Source of the DNA: Micromonospora yangpuensis
GTDB taxonomy: Bacteria > Actinomycetota > Actinomycetes > Mycobacteriales > Micromonosporaceae
Assembly: GCF_900091615.1 (NCBI RefSeq)
Contig: NZ_FMIA01000002.1
Coordinates: 62,001 to 126,000, forward strand
Length of the DNA: 64,000 nucleotides
Direction: 5' to 3'
The first letter of the stretch is position 1, and every line of letters begins with the position of its first letter. Positions 8,060-16,615 of the stretch are shown here, piece after piece. Under the pieces are notes generated by a model. It was not told the DNA's origin and ran no database searches. It saw nothing but the letters and a program-made list of their open reading frames with translations. Both the position numbers and the translations under genes were made by a program.

Positions 8060-10374
8060 CCACGGAGCAGTCCGACGCGACCGGCGGCGGCAGCCGGTCC
8101 ACCGCAGACACCACGGGCGAGTCCGAGCAACCGGCCACGACCCGGCCGAAAACGCCGGACGAGGGTACGTCGACCGCCGACAAGCCGGCGGTGCCGGCAA
8201 CCCAGCAGCCGGTGAAAGCAACGGCGGTAGACCAGCCGGTGGAGCCGGCGGCGGCACAGCAGCCGGCGGAAACGGCGGCACAGGAGCCGGTCAAGCCCTC
8301 TGCGGCACAGAGCAGCACCGCGGAGGCCGACGCCAGCGCCGGCAAGGGCGACAGCGCGGCAACCGACGCCAGCGCCGCGAAGAGCGAGAACGCGAAGAAG
8401 GACGACCCCGCCGAGGCGGACGGCAGTGCCGAGCCGGGCCGTACCGACGTGAAGGGCACGCACGGGAAGCCGGCGCGCGCCTGGTGGCGGCGATGGCGCG
8501 GTGGCCCGAAACGGCCCGGCACCGCGAGCGGACCGCAGGCCGGCGGCGGGCAACAGGCCGGCGGAGCGGTGCGGGTCGACGGCGCGGAGACGGCGAAGCC
8601 GGACCCCTGGGAGGCGTTCTCCCCGGCCGGTGAGCCGGTGCCCACCCGGCTGGGTCGGGCCACCCGTGCGGTCGGCCGGTTCCTGGTGCACGAGTGGACG
8701 CTGGCCGTGGTCGGGGCACTGGTGCTCGCCGTGGCGTTGACCTGGCCGGCGTTGCGCTACCCGCTGCACACGCTGCCGCAGGACATCTGGGATCCCAGCC
8801 TGCAGGCCTGGCAGATGGCCTGGTCCGGGCACATCCTGCTGACCAACCCGGGGCAGCTGTGGCAGGCCAACGCCTTCTACCCCGAGTCGTGGAGTTTCGC
8901 CTTCTCCGACACCCTGCTCGGCTACGCCCCGGCCGGCATGATCGGCACCGGCCCGGAGGCGGCCGTCCTCCGCTACAACATCATCTTCGTGTTGGCCCAC
9001 GCGTTGGCCACGATCGGGGCGTACGCGCTGGCCCGGCAGCTCGGCGCGGGCCGGATCGGCGCGGCGGTGGCCGGCGTCAGCTACGCCTACGCGCCCTGGC
9101 TGCTGGCCCAGGCCGGCCACCTGCACGTGCTCTCCAACGGTGGCATCCCGTTGGCCCTGGCCATGCTGGCCCGGGGGCACGGCTGGTCGCTGCGGTACGG
9201 CTACCGGCCACGACGGCGGCACGAGGGCTGGGCGTACGCGGGTTGGCTGGTCGCCGCCTGGCAGCTCAGTCTCGGCTTCGGCATCGGGCTGCCGTTCGCG
9301 TACTTCCTCGGTGGCGCGGTGCTGGTCGCAACCGTCACCTGGTTCCTGCGGCGCTACCTGGTCCGGCCGGTGAAGCGCCCGTTCGGGGCCCGGCTGCTGG
9401 TGGCCGACCTGGTCGGCGGGGCGCTCTTCGCCGCCGTCGGTGTGCTGCTGGCCATCCCGTACTTCAAGGTGGCCGAGCTGCACCCGAACGCCGCCCGGAC
9501 GCTCGGTGACATCGGGGTCTACTCGCCACCGCTGTCGGGCTTCTTCACCGCGCCCGGTGAGTCCAGGGTCTGGGGTGGCCTGCACGAGGGTGCGCGAGCC
9601 GCGCTGCCCTGGCCGCCGGAGATGACCCTGCTGCCCGGCTTCGTGCTGTACGCGCTGGCCGCCGGTGGGCTCTTCTTCTCGGTGTGGCGGTTGCGGCACC
9701 GGCTGCTGCTGCTCGCCGGGGTGCTGGTCAGCATGGTCCTGTCGATGGGCACCGAGTTCTTCGGTGGCACCTGGACGTACGGGCCGCTCTTCGAGTACCT
9801 GCCCGGCTGGAACGGGATCCGGACCCCGGGCCGGCTGATGCTCTGGGCGACGCTGCTGCTCGGCCTGCTCGCCGCCGGCGCGGTGACCGCCTTCTGCATC
9901 CGGGTACGGGAACTCGCCGCCCAACGGATCCCGTCCTGGCCGGGGCCCTGGCTGCGGCTGGCGACCCTGCTGCCGCTGCTGCTGGTGATCGCGGAGGGTC
10001 TGAACGCCACCCCGCACCCGGTGGCGCCGCCCCAGCCGGCGGCGATGCGCAGCGTGGAGGGCCCGCTGCTGGTGCTGCCGAGCAGCCAGAACCACGACCA
10101 GCCGGTGATGCTCTGGACGACCACCCGGTTCCAGGACGTGGTCAACGGCGGCAGCGGCTTCACGCCGGCACAGTTGGAGGACGTCCGCCGGGTCACGTTG
10201 AGCTTCCCGGACCAGACCAGCGTCGACTACCTGCGCACCCTCAGCGTGGCCAACGTGGTGGTGGTCCGCGACCAGCTCGCCGGCACCCCGTGGGAGGTGA
10301 CCGTCGACAACCCGGTCGAGCAGCTCGGCATCACCCGCGACGACCGGGGCGACGTGGTGATCTTCCGGCTGTGA
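8056..10374 (+). CDS. Multi-pass membrane protein, probable GT-C-type glycosyltransferase
   Basis: 772 residues, with ATGA overlap to nfo, so translationally coupled. Residues 1-210 are Ala/Pro/Glu-rich and disordered, with repeated QQPVK/QQPAE-type words. From WTLAVVGALVLAVALTWPAL onward there are about ten hydrophobic helices. The first extracytoplasmic loop (LPQDIWDPSLQAWQMAWSGH) follows helix 1 and carries acidic residues, as in GT-C transferases. The C-terminal 110 residues form a soluble periplasmic-like domain (LLVLPSSQNHDQPVMLW, VDYLRTLSVANVVVVRD). This layout resembles mannosyl- or arabinosyltransferase-like membrane proteins that use polyprenyl-phosphate sugars. The enzymatic role and substrate are inferences from topology only. 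Confidence 0.8.
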   Translation: MTTEQSDATGGGSRSTADTTGESEQPATTRPKTPDEGTSTADKPAVPATQQPVKATAVDQPVEPAAAQQPAETAAQEPVKPSAAQSSTAEADASAGKGDSAATDASAAKSENAKKDDPAEADGSAEPGRTDVKGTHGKPARAWWRRWRGGPKRPGTASGPQAGGGQQAGGAVRVDGAETAKPDPWEAFSPAGEPVPTRLGRATRAVGRFLVHEWTLAVVGALVLAVALTWPALRYPLHTLPQDIWDPSLQAWQMAWSGHILLTNPGQLWQANAFYPESWSFAFSDTLLGYAPAGMIGTGPEAAVLRYNIIFVLAHALATIGAYALARQLGAGRIGAAVAGVSYAYAPWLLAQAGHLHVLSNGGIPLALAMLARGHGWSLRYGYRPRRRHEGWAYAGWLVAAWQLSLGFGIGLPFAYFLGGAVLVATVTWFLRRYLVRPVKRPFGARLLVADLVGGALFAAVGVLLAIPYFKVAELHPNAARTLGDIGVYSPPLSGFFTAPGESRVWGGLHEGARAALPWPPEMTLLPGFVLYALAAGGLFFSVWRLRHRLLLLAGVLVSMVLSMGTEFFGGTWTYGPLFEYLPGWNGIRTPGRLMLWATLLLGLLAAGAVTAFCIRVRELAAQRIPSWPGPWLRLATLLPLLLVIAEGLNATPHPVAPPQPAAMRSVEGPLLVLPSSQNHDQPVMLWTTTRFQDVVNGGSGFTPAQLEDVRRVTLSFPDQTSVDYLRTLSVANVVVVRDQLAGTPWEVTVDNPVEQLGITRDDRGDVVIFRL

Positions 10375-10390
10375 CGGCGGGTGCCACGGC

Positions 10391-11902
10391 TCAGGCCGGT
10401 ACCGGCTCCTTCGGCGCTTCCACGGCGGCCGGGCGGCGTCGCCACCGGTCCACCCAGGGCGCGTCCTCGGCACCGTCGAGCACCCCGCCGTCGGGATCGT
10501 CCGGGTAGGTCGCCCGGACCGCGTCCCGCTCCGGGTGCAGCACCTCCCGGACGATCAGCACGCAGAGCAGCAGGACGGTGCCCCAGCGCAGTGCCGCGGC
10601 GAGCACGAACACCCCTTCGGGGAAGACCGGCGTACCGGTGGCCGAGCCGAGCAGCTCGCCGTAGAAGGCGACGAAGTAGCCGACCTCGGCCAGTTGCCAG
10701 GCCAGGAAGGCACCCCACTTGGGGCGGGCCAGCACCAGCAGCGGCAGCAGCCAGAGCACGAACTGCTGCGACCAGACCTTGCTGGTCAGCAGGAAGGCGG
10801 CGACGACGAGGAAGGCGAGCGGGGCCAGCCGGGGACGCACGGGCGCCCGGACCGCCAGCACGGCCACCCCGAGGCAGGCCAGCCCGAAGAGGGCGTACGA
10901 CAGGTAGTTGAGGGTGTGCACGTTGGCGCTGAGCCAGTCGAACGGCCCCTGGGACCCCGGGTCGCCCAGGTTGATCCGGCCGTCGAGGTAGCGGCCGATG
11001 TACCAGAGGGTGCCCCAGTCGATCGGCCGGGTGCTGTTCAGCTCGAAGAACCGGTTCCAGCCCTCCGGGTAGAGCAACGCCACCGGCAGGTTCACCGCGA
11101 CCAGGGCGGCCAGTCCGGTGCCGAGCGCGGTCAGTGCGGCCCGGACCCGACCGGAGCGCAACCCGAGCACCAGGATCGGGCCGAGGATGAAGATCGGCCA
11201 CATCTTGGCCGCACCGGCCAGACCGAGCAGCAGACCGGCGGTCGCCGGCCGGCGACGGGCCCAGGCGAACAGCCCGAAGGCAGCCACCCCGATGGCGAGC
11301 AGGTCCCAGTTGACGGTGGCGGTCAGCAGCAGTGCCGGGGCCAGTGCGAAGAGGGCGGCGTCCCAGGGTCGTCGGCGGCGCAGGGCGAGGATCACCGCCA
11401 CCGTGGCCACCGCGAGCACGCTCAGCACCAGGGCGTTCGCGTTGTACGCCCACTGCCCCTGGTTGATTTCCGGATTGTCCTTGCCGAGGTGATACACGGG
11501 CAGCCCGAGCACCCCCATGAAGGCCCCGGTGAGCACCGGATACTCGACCGGGTGGTCCCGGTAGGGCACCTTGCCCTCGTTGAGCCCCTCGGCGTAGTAG
11601 AGCGCCAGCACGTCGCTGTAGCAGAACCGGGTGTACTGCACGTTGTTCTGCCAGGCCCCGGAGTGGCAGGGCGACTTCTGCACCCAGTGCAGGGCGAGCG
11701 TCAGACAGACCAGGGCCAGCACGATCCGGGTGGCGGTCCAGAACCGGCGCTCAGCGGTGGCCGGACGGTCCAGTGAGGTCGCGTGATCACCCAGCGGACC
11801 GCCGATCAGCTCCGAGGTGCCCCGGACGAAACCGTCCGAGCGGGACGGGTGGTCGGTCCGTGTGGACCCGGCGTCGGTGTCGGCGGTGGGCTCGGTGCTC
11901 AT
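10391..11902 (-). CDS. GT87-family polyprenyl-phosphate-mannose-dependent mannosyltransferase-like membrane protein
   Basis: 503 residues with about ten membrane helices. The first outer loop carries HSGAWQNNVQYTRFCYSDVLALY and KVPYRDHPVEYPVLTG, matching the acidic loop of GT87 integral-membrane transferases. LTATVNWDLLAIG, GAAKMWPIFILGPIL, NLPVALLYPEGW and TSKVWSQQFVLWLLPLL are further family-like stretches. The Mycobacterium tuberculosis homologue Rv0051 lies directly after ponA1; here the same order and strand are kept, but about 4.6 kb of other DNA lies between. GT87 enzymes transfer mannose from polyprenyl phosphate on the outer membrane face, in lipoglycan or arabinan assembly. The exact acceptor here is unknown. 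The ATG is preceded by AGGATGA. Confidence 0.85.
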   Translation of the reverse strand: MSTEPTADTDAGSTRTDHPSRSDGFVRGTSELIGGPLGDHATSLDRPATAERRFWTATRIVLALVCLTLALHWVQKSPCHSGAWQNNVQYTRFCYSDVLALYYAEGLNEGKVPYRDHPVEYPVLTGAFMGVLGLPVYHLGKDNPEINQGQWAYNANALVLSVLAVATVAVILALRRRRPWDAALFALAPALLLTATVNWDLLAIGVAAFGLFAWARRRPATAGLLLGLAGAAKMWPIFILGPILVLGLRSGRVRAALTALGTGLAALVAVNLPVALLYPEGWNRFFELNSTRPIDWGTLWYIGRYLDGRINLGDPGSQGPFDWLSANVHTLNYLSYALFGLACLGVAVLAVRAPVRPRLAPLAFLVVAAFLLTSKVWSQQFVLWLLPLLVLARPKWGAFLAWQLAEVGYFVAFYGELLGSATGTPVFPEGVFVLAAALRWGTVLLLCVLIVREVLHPERDAVRATYPDDPDGGVLDGAEDAPWVDRWRRRPAAVEAPKEPVPA

Positions 11903-12034
11903 GTCCAGTCATCCTGCCGTATCGACATCCGCGACAGAAGCTCCTCGGGCCGAACGACAGCGACCGGGGCGATTCATCCGCCAAGAGTCACCTTCCGCTC
12001 GCCGGAGCGCAGCAGCCCCAACCACTTCGGGCCG

Positions 12035-12073
12035 GGCACGGGGGCACGCCGCACACCAACGTGCCCCCGTGCC
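12035..12073 (-). terminator. Hairpin terminator after the wall-lytic operon
   Basis: A perfect 13-bp stem, ggcacgggggcac (12035-12047) and gtgcccccgtgcc (12061-12073), with a 13-nt loop. It is directly downstream of the minus-strand gene ending at 12075 and separates the island genes from the GT87 gene. Confidence 0.75.
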
Positions 12074-12074
12074 A

Positions 12075-12731
12075 TCAGCGGGGGCGGGCCAGGCGTCGGG
12101 CCCTCTCCTGACGACTCGGCAAGGCAGGGTCGGCCACCGCGCCAGCGCCCCACAGACGTGAACCGACCCGTACGCCGGTTCCCAGTCGTTCCGACACTCG
12201 AATCAATGCCTTACTTCCGTCCCTGGCCACCAGGTGGAAGTGCGACGGTTTCACTGGGTCAAGATCACCTCCCCAGGCGACCGTGCCGTCACAGTCAACG
12301 AGAATGTCCCGCACGATCTGCTCGTGGTGCGGCCAAAGCCGCTCGCTCCCGCCGAGGGGGTAGGCCCTCGGGTGCAGGGCTATCGCTGTGCCCGAAAGGT
12401 AGTTTGACTCGAAGTTCGCCCCGACTCGCCGGTTGATGTGATGGCCAAGGACACCACCCCCCTCACCTGTGTCCAGTGGCGCAATTTCGTAGTGCCAGCG
12501 CCTCGCGACATGTAACAGCACTGCGGCTGCCCCGTGGCACAGGGGCACAGTAGCCAGGGAACCCTCGATCCGGAAGCGGCCGATGGCCTTCTGGTCGATC
12601 CGCCAACCGTTGGCGGAGATGCTCCGCTTCCAACTTTCGGATCCCTCGGCCCGCACAGGGACACCAGGTACGAGCACGAACGACCCAGCGCCTGCCGCCG
12701 CAGCGCCGAGCAGGTTGCGCCTCGAAACCAT
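12075..12731 (-). CDS. Tat-exported M15-peptidase-like protein lacking zinc ligands
   Basis: 218 residues from an ATG with GGAG 7 nt upstream. The N-terminus, MVSRRNLLGAAAAGAGSF...VPVRAEG, is a twin-arginine-type signal with an Ala-rich hydrophobic stretch. The mature part matches D-Ala-D-Ala-carboxypeptidase-like endolysins of the M15 superfamily: GHHINRRVGANFESNYLSG, PLGGSERLWPHHEQIVRDIL, GTVAWGGDLDPVKPSHFHL. Where active members read SNHxSGTAIDLN, this protein has SNYLSGTAIALH, so the ligand His is Tyr and the ligand Asp is Ala; only the His of SHFHL is kept. Zinc catalysis is therefore unlikely, and a peptidoglycan-binding role is possible. It lies 10 bp after the amidase gene in the same operon. 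Confidence 0.78.
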   Translation of the reverse strand: MVSRRNLLGAAAAGAGSFVLVPGVPVRAEGSESWKRSISANGWRIDQKAIGRFRIEGSLATVPLCHGAAAVLLHVARRWHYEIAPLDTGEGGGVLGHHINRRVGANFESNYLSGTAIALHPRAYPLGGSERLWPHHEQIVRDILVDCDGTVAWGGDLDPVKPSHFHLVARDGSKALIRVSERLGTGVRVGSRLWGAGAVADPALPSRQERARRLARPR

Positions 12732-12741
12732 AGCAGTTCTC

Positions 12742-14901
12742 CTACTCACCATTGACGAGGAAGGAAACACCCGGGTCGGAGTTTTCTCGCCAGACGTTAT
12801 GATCCAATCCCCATGCCGGCTGGAATTCGTACTCCCGAATCTGGTTAAACGACCAATTCTCGGGAAGAGGAAAACCGAGGTTCCCAGAAAACCCCCAGGA
12901 CATACCGGAGACAAACGACCATCGCGCACCGACCTCATGGGTGATCCGGGAGCAAACGTTACGCGATCCATAGACCCCAAATAGGTACCGACCACCCAGC
13001 TCGGCGAATGCCGCCTTGACCCCTTGGAAGTAAGGCCTAATATTATTGTCGATGTCGACGTCTAATGCGTCATAATCTACCGCGAAGTAGATGCAGGCCC
13101 CTGCTGGAATACGGAATCCGACAGCCTTCTGGTGAGCTACTACCGCTTGGTCGTAACCCTTGACGAAGGTAAAGTTCATCAACTCCGTCCCGTTGTATTG
13201 AAAAATAGGATAGAAACGCATGCCCGCGTCGATAATCACCTGTGGCTCGTGCGGCCTGAGCGCCTTAGCCAGGTAATAGGGGTCACTTGGGGGAAGATGC
13301 TCATCGAGGTAGCGGCCCACAATTCGGTAGCCGGCTGCCTTTAGTTGAGCGGCCCGAGTAGCGGTGATCTCACGAATGCAGTCACAGCCGGCTGCGGGCC
13401 TTTCGGTGTCCCCGCAGGAGACGAGCAGCTGAGCCCAGGTCGTGTAGTCGTTGGTACTGGTAACCGGGATCTGCGAAAAACGCTGAAATGCTCGCACCCA
13501 GTCGAGGTGGGTGCTGGTGACAGTGTCCGTGCCTATGTCTTCGGGGCGATACATCAGAGGTGTCTGGGGGTTGCCAGGTAGCATAGTCGGGGAGTTGAAG
13601 TAGCATGCCGATCGGAAAAGATAGCGCAGGTCGCCGGCGAGCGGACCAGAGCCGACCCCCCTCAGACCAGTTTGAGTACCAGGACCGAAGTAGCCGTTGA
13701 TCGAGCTCGGCGGGATCCCGATCTCGTACTGGACAGCCATCATGAAACCCTGCTGTACGTCCCGAGAATAGATCCCGTCACAGGGCACAAGTCCCATCGC
13801 GGGGATATCGATCTCGGCCACGTATCGCAGGTTCAGGCGCCGTTGGATTTTCTGGATGTTGATGTCGCCGCCGGGTACCAGCCGGAACTGGTCCATCCGA
13901 AGAAGCGCCTTGAGGATGTCCGGCCACATCGCGTGCCGCATTGTCGAATTGGTGTAGGATAGCCCGGTGTCGGTATAGAACTGCTCGATCGCCGTTTGCG
14001 ACTCGCCACTCCATAGGGCGTGACTGGTAGAGGCCCAGTATCCCTTGCACCACAACGCGCCGTTGTAGATCCGAATAAGGTTGGAACGAGACTCTTGACT
14101 GGGAAGTAAGTTGCGGTTCTTGACGGCGTTATAGGTACCCGGCCCGAAGCTCTGGACCGTGGGAGAGATGCCGAGTTCGTGCTGAAGCGCCTGGGTTAGA
14201 GATAGGACGGTGGACCAACCGGTACGTCCGTTCTCGGGGCATCGAAGGTAACCCGGGGCATTCGCGTAGGTGCCGTTAACCCAACGTTGCGCTGCGAAAA
14301 TCTGGTAATCTGCAAATCCCGACCAAGGTACGGCCGGGTCTATCGTGGATCCTTCAACGGCGTACATGGTCAGGTTTCCCGGGCATTCGGTCTCGTACCC
14401 AAACGAGTGTGGCAGGATCCGGAGACCAGTCCGCGTAGGTGCCGCCGTGCGCAGATGCTCGATGAGCGCCCGATAGGCGCGGAGCATCGACTCTGTCGGA
14501 TGCTGGTTCGCACGCATTAATGCACAGATTGAGTAGAATCCCGCATTGCGTCCCAACCCGTCGACTAGCCCAGCGTTTCCAGCGTTCGCCTCGCCTCGCT
14601 CATACCCACGCCCCTCGTAAATATTGCCATGAGGACAGATTAAAAAGTTGTAGCCAATATCCCCTTCAAACTCACCACCGCCGACGTGATTTTCATAGAC
14701 GTCGGCGATATCGCGCCGACAAGCCTCTTCGTTTGGATAGTCACCATTCAACTGGGCGTTGCCGCGATAGTGAATGAATACTCCACCAATTGGATTCCAG
14801 CTGTTGTTACTGCTGGGCAAGGGTGCCGCTGACGCATGCCCCCGTCGCCCCTCGTCGACGTATTGACCCCATTGAGCCCGAGCATGAATGGTTATAGCCA
14901 T
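12742..14901 (-). CDS. Multidomain cell-wall lytic protein: amidase, PG-binding-like repeats, DUF1906 glycosidase-like domain
   Basis: 719 residues in three parts. Residues 1-190 are an amidase_2/PGRP domain with its three zinc ligands in place: His44 (VFIHYRG), His165 and Cys173 (LPHSFGYETECPG), plus Tyr84 (IGYNFLI). The middle part holds at least two peptidoglycan-binding-like segments, LTQALQHELGISP...FGPGTYNAV near 235-260 and VQYEIGIPPSSINGYFGPGT near 385-405. From about residue 502 the sequence fits the DUF1906/GH25-related domain (GYRIVGRYLDEHLP, IYFAVDYD, FGVYGSRNVC, WSFNQIREYE). No signal peptide is seen, which is unusual for a wall hydrolase. Codon use is less GC-biased than in neighbouring core genes. 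Inferred function: cleavage of peptidoglycan in neighbouring or own cells; the export route is unknown. Confidence 0.85.
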   Translation of the reverse strand: MAITIHARAQWGQYVDEGRRGHASAAPLPSSNNSWNPIGGVFIHYRGNAQLNGDYPNEEACRRDIADVYENHVGGGEFEGDIGYNFLICPHGNIYEGRGYERGEANAGNAGLVDGLGRNAGFYSICALMRANQHPTESMLRAYRALIEHLRTAAPTRTGLRILPHSFGYETECPGNLTMYAVEGSTIDPAVPWSGFADYQIFAAQRWVNGTYANAPGYLRCPENGRTGWSTVLSLTQALQHELGISPTVQSFGPGTYNAVKNRNLLPSQESRSNLIRIYNGALWCKGYWASTSHALWSGESQTAIEQFYTDTGLSYTNSTMRHAMWPDILKALLRMDQFRLVPGGDINIQKIQRRLNLRYVAEIDIPAMGLVPCDGIYSRDVQQGFMMAVQYEIGIPPSSINGYFGPGTQTGLRGVGSGPLAGDLRYLFRSACYFNSPTMLPGNPQTPLMYRPEDIGTDTVTSTHLDWVRAFQRFSQIPVTSTNDYTTWAQLLVSCGDTERPAAGCDCIREITATRAAQLKAAGYRIVGRYLDEHLPPSDPYYLAKALRPHEPQVIIDAGMRFYPIFQYNGTELMNFTFVKGYDQAVVAHQKAVGFRIPAGACIYFAVDYDALDVDIDNNIRPYFQGVKAAFAELGGRYLFGVYGSRNVCSRITHEVGARWSFVSGMSWGFSGNLGFPLPENWSFNQIREYEFQPAWGLDHNVWRENSDPGVSFLVNGE

Positions 14902-15095
14902 TAGTATCTTATCCCTTTGCGTTCCCCGGCAACCATTGCCCTTTATCAGTAGAGCAGAGGTAAAGCATCATCCTGTCGGCCGAACAAATATACCTAGTTC
15001 TAGATAAGTGACTGCCTACAGCCACCTCCGCAGGCGATCGGTCGCATCGTCAGCCCGACTAGATAGACACCAGCACGGTGTTATACCATCTCTGA

Positions 15096-15449
15096 ATGAA
15101 GGCGCAGAATAGTCCAACGGGACCGAGGCAGGTATCTCGACTCAAGCCGACCTGGGTGGCACTTCTCGGAGTTATTGTCGTTGCTCTAATACTGATCATT
15201 CCTATCCGGATCTTCGGTGCCGGCAGCCACGAAAAAGAGAGCTGCGGCAATGCTTTTTCAACGGACTTGACAGCTTGGCAAAATGTGCCAGACGGGGATT
15301 ACTGGGAAAGAGCACAGCAAGCCTGCAATAGTCAACGGATCACCCGTGTTGCATCAGCCACAGGGGTAGTTTCAGTAACATTTTTTGCAGTAATGCTCCT
15401 GGACACTCGCCGTCGAAAATCATCACATAAGCCCGAGAAAAACACTTGA
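15096..15449 (+). CDS. Small two-helix membrane protein, unknown function
   Basis: 117 residues: a basic N-terminus, a helix TWVALLGVIVVALILIIPIRIF, an outer loop of about 45 residues with two cysteines (ESCGNAF, QQACNSQ), a second helix VASATGVVSVTFFAVMLL, and a basic tail RRRKSSHKPEKNT. The two Cys may form a disulfide outside the cell. Lower GC and relaxed codon use fit the surrounding island. No Shine-Dalgarno is obvious. I do not recognise a named family; the composition and topology favour a real gene. Confidence 0.6.
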   Translation: MKAQNSPTGPRQVSRLKPTWVALLGVIVVALILIIPIRIFGAGSHEKESCGNAFSTDLTAWQNVPDGDYWERAQQACNSQRITRVASATGVVSVTFFAVMLLDTRRRKSSHKPEKNT

Positions 15450-15530
15450 TCTAGCGAAGCGTATTATCTTGACCAAATTTGTGACCTCTAGAGGACTATT
15501 GTGGCCACAACTCTTACCAAGCAAGCCTTC

Positions 15531-15563
15531 AGGGTGTGGCCCACAATTTGTGGGCCACACCCT
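15531..15563. terminator. Bidirectional terminator between two convergent island genes
   Basis: A perfect 15-bp inverted repeat, agggtgtggcccaca (15531-15545) and tgtgggccacaccct (15549-15563), with a 3-nt loop. It lies 5 bp from the stop of the DUF2690 gene and 82 bp past the stop at 15449. Confidence 0.75.
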
Positions 15564-15568
15564 TCCCG

Positions 15569-16081
15569 TTAGTACTTCGAAGTACAGTATACGATGCGCT
15601 TGCGATCGTTGTAATAATCATTTTCAGTATCGTATTGATAAAAACACGCACGTGCGAGAAGGTTTTTGTCATTAGCCATTCTCGACCAAGAACCACCAGT
15701 AGTTCGGCTATCATATGAGGCGCGGAGGGTAGTTCCAGAACTATTGAAGCTCTGCACCAACACGCCGCTCAGCCAGCCAATGCTGCCCGTTTGTCGCCCC
15801 CAAGCAGTCCGGCACCACGGGCTGTACCTTAGCTCGACATAGGTCGCCGAGGCGACCGTCCGTGCATCCTGGTAACAACCACCGCTACCGCTACCTACGA
15901 CGGCATTGTACGTCTGCGGGTCTTTGTTGTCGCAAGGACTGCCACATCCCACGCTATCTGCACTGGCACTGCCGGGAACGGCAAGCGTGGCCGCGACCAC
16001 AGTAAGGACAGCCACCAATCCCAGCCGCACCCTACGCAGCTGACGAAAGACCGGCCTATCTGCAGGCTTTCGGCTTCTCAA
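15569..16081 (-). CDS. Secreted DUF2690 (YjfA-like) protein
   Basis: 170 residues starting at TTG (16081), chosen because GGAGG lies 9 nt upstream and because it places a signal peptide at the N-terminus: RLGLVAVLTVVAATLAVPGSASA. The mature part, CGSPCDNKDPQTYNAV, CYQDARTVASATYVELRYS, CRTAWGR, matches DUF2690, a small extracellular Cys-rich family common in Streptomyces and relatives. Function is unknown. It sits in the AT-richer island between ponA and the wall-lytic operon. Confidence 0.78.
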   Translation of the reverse strand: MRSRKPADRPVFRQLRRVRLGLVAVLTVVAATLAVPGSASADSVGCGSPCDNKDPQTYNAVVGSGSGGCYQDARTVASATYVELRYSPWCRTAWGRQTGSIGWLSGVLVQSFNSSGTTLRASYDSRTTGGSWSRMANDKNLLARACFYQYDTENDYYNDRKRIVYCTSKY

Positions 16082-16533
16082 GATCGTCGACCTCCACACA
16101 ATTGGGTGTTTGAGCACTGTAGGACTCGATTCCGTCCGCCACCATTCAATCGTGGACACTCCACAAAAGACAGGGCTAGATTTCTCATCTGAGTCCAGGT
16201 AGGATCCGAGCACAGAGCGTTACAGGCACGACAGGCCGGAAACCTCACAGCAACACAATCTGAATGAAGGCAGTTAGGAAAGTTCTGATGCAATACGCCT
16301 ATTGCCATTTACCTGCCGCCACAAAAGACGCGGTCCATTATCGGGCATCCGCCACTACAATGAGCAGCTTTGCAGTACTATTTTAATCGCCATGGCCGAG
16401 CCCAATGAGACTGATGGCGCGAATTATCTAAACGGCATTTCGCTTGCAGCGGATTAGAAGAGCACTCACCCATCGTCAAAGCAAATCTACGATGTGATGG
16501 CCGATGCTCGCCCTACCGTGCCGACGTCCTAAT
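16082..16533. other. Non-coding AT-rich stretch upstream of the DUF2690 gene
   Basis: About 450 bp without a supported gene. Short frames exist but lack ribosome-binding sites and family-like sequence. The composition is AT-richer than the rest of the window, and the stretch ends abruptly at the GC-rich ponA terminator, which marks the right edge of the island. Confidence 0.5.
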
Positions 16534-16574
16534 GCCGTCGGCGGCCGGACGATGACAGTCCGGCCGCCGACGGC
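16534..16574 (-). terminator. ponA hairpin terminator
   Basis: A perfect 17-bp stem, gccgtcggcggccggac (16534-16550) and gtccggccgccgacggc (16558-16574), with a 7-nt loop, 41 bp downstream of the ponA stop. Confidence 0.85.
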
Positions 16575-16615
16575 GATCGATTGTTCGGTCCCGGGGTCAG
16601 CCCGGGACCCGGTGC

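Noticed and set aside
6704..8281. A 525-residue minus-strand frame antisense to nfo
   Set aside because: It lies opposite a well-supported endonuclease IV gene and continues through non-coding DNA, with a composition typical of the opposite strand of high-GC genes.
8029..10473. An 814-residue minus-strand frame
   Set aside because: It is antisense to the membrane protein gene, which has overlap with nfo and clear membrane helices; the antisense frame has none.
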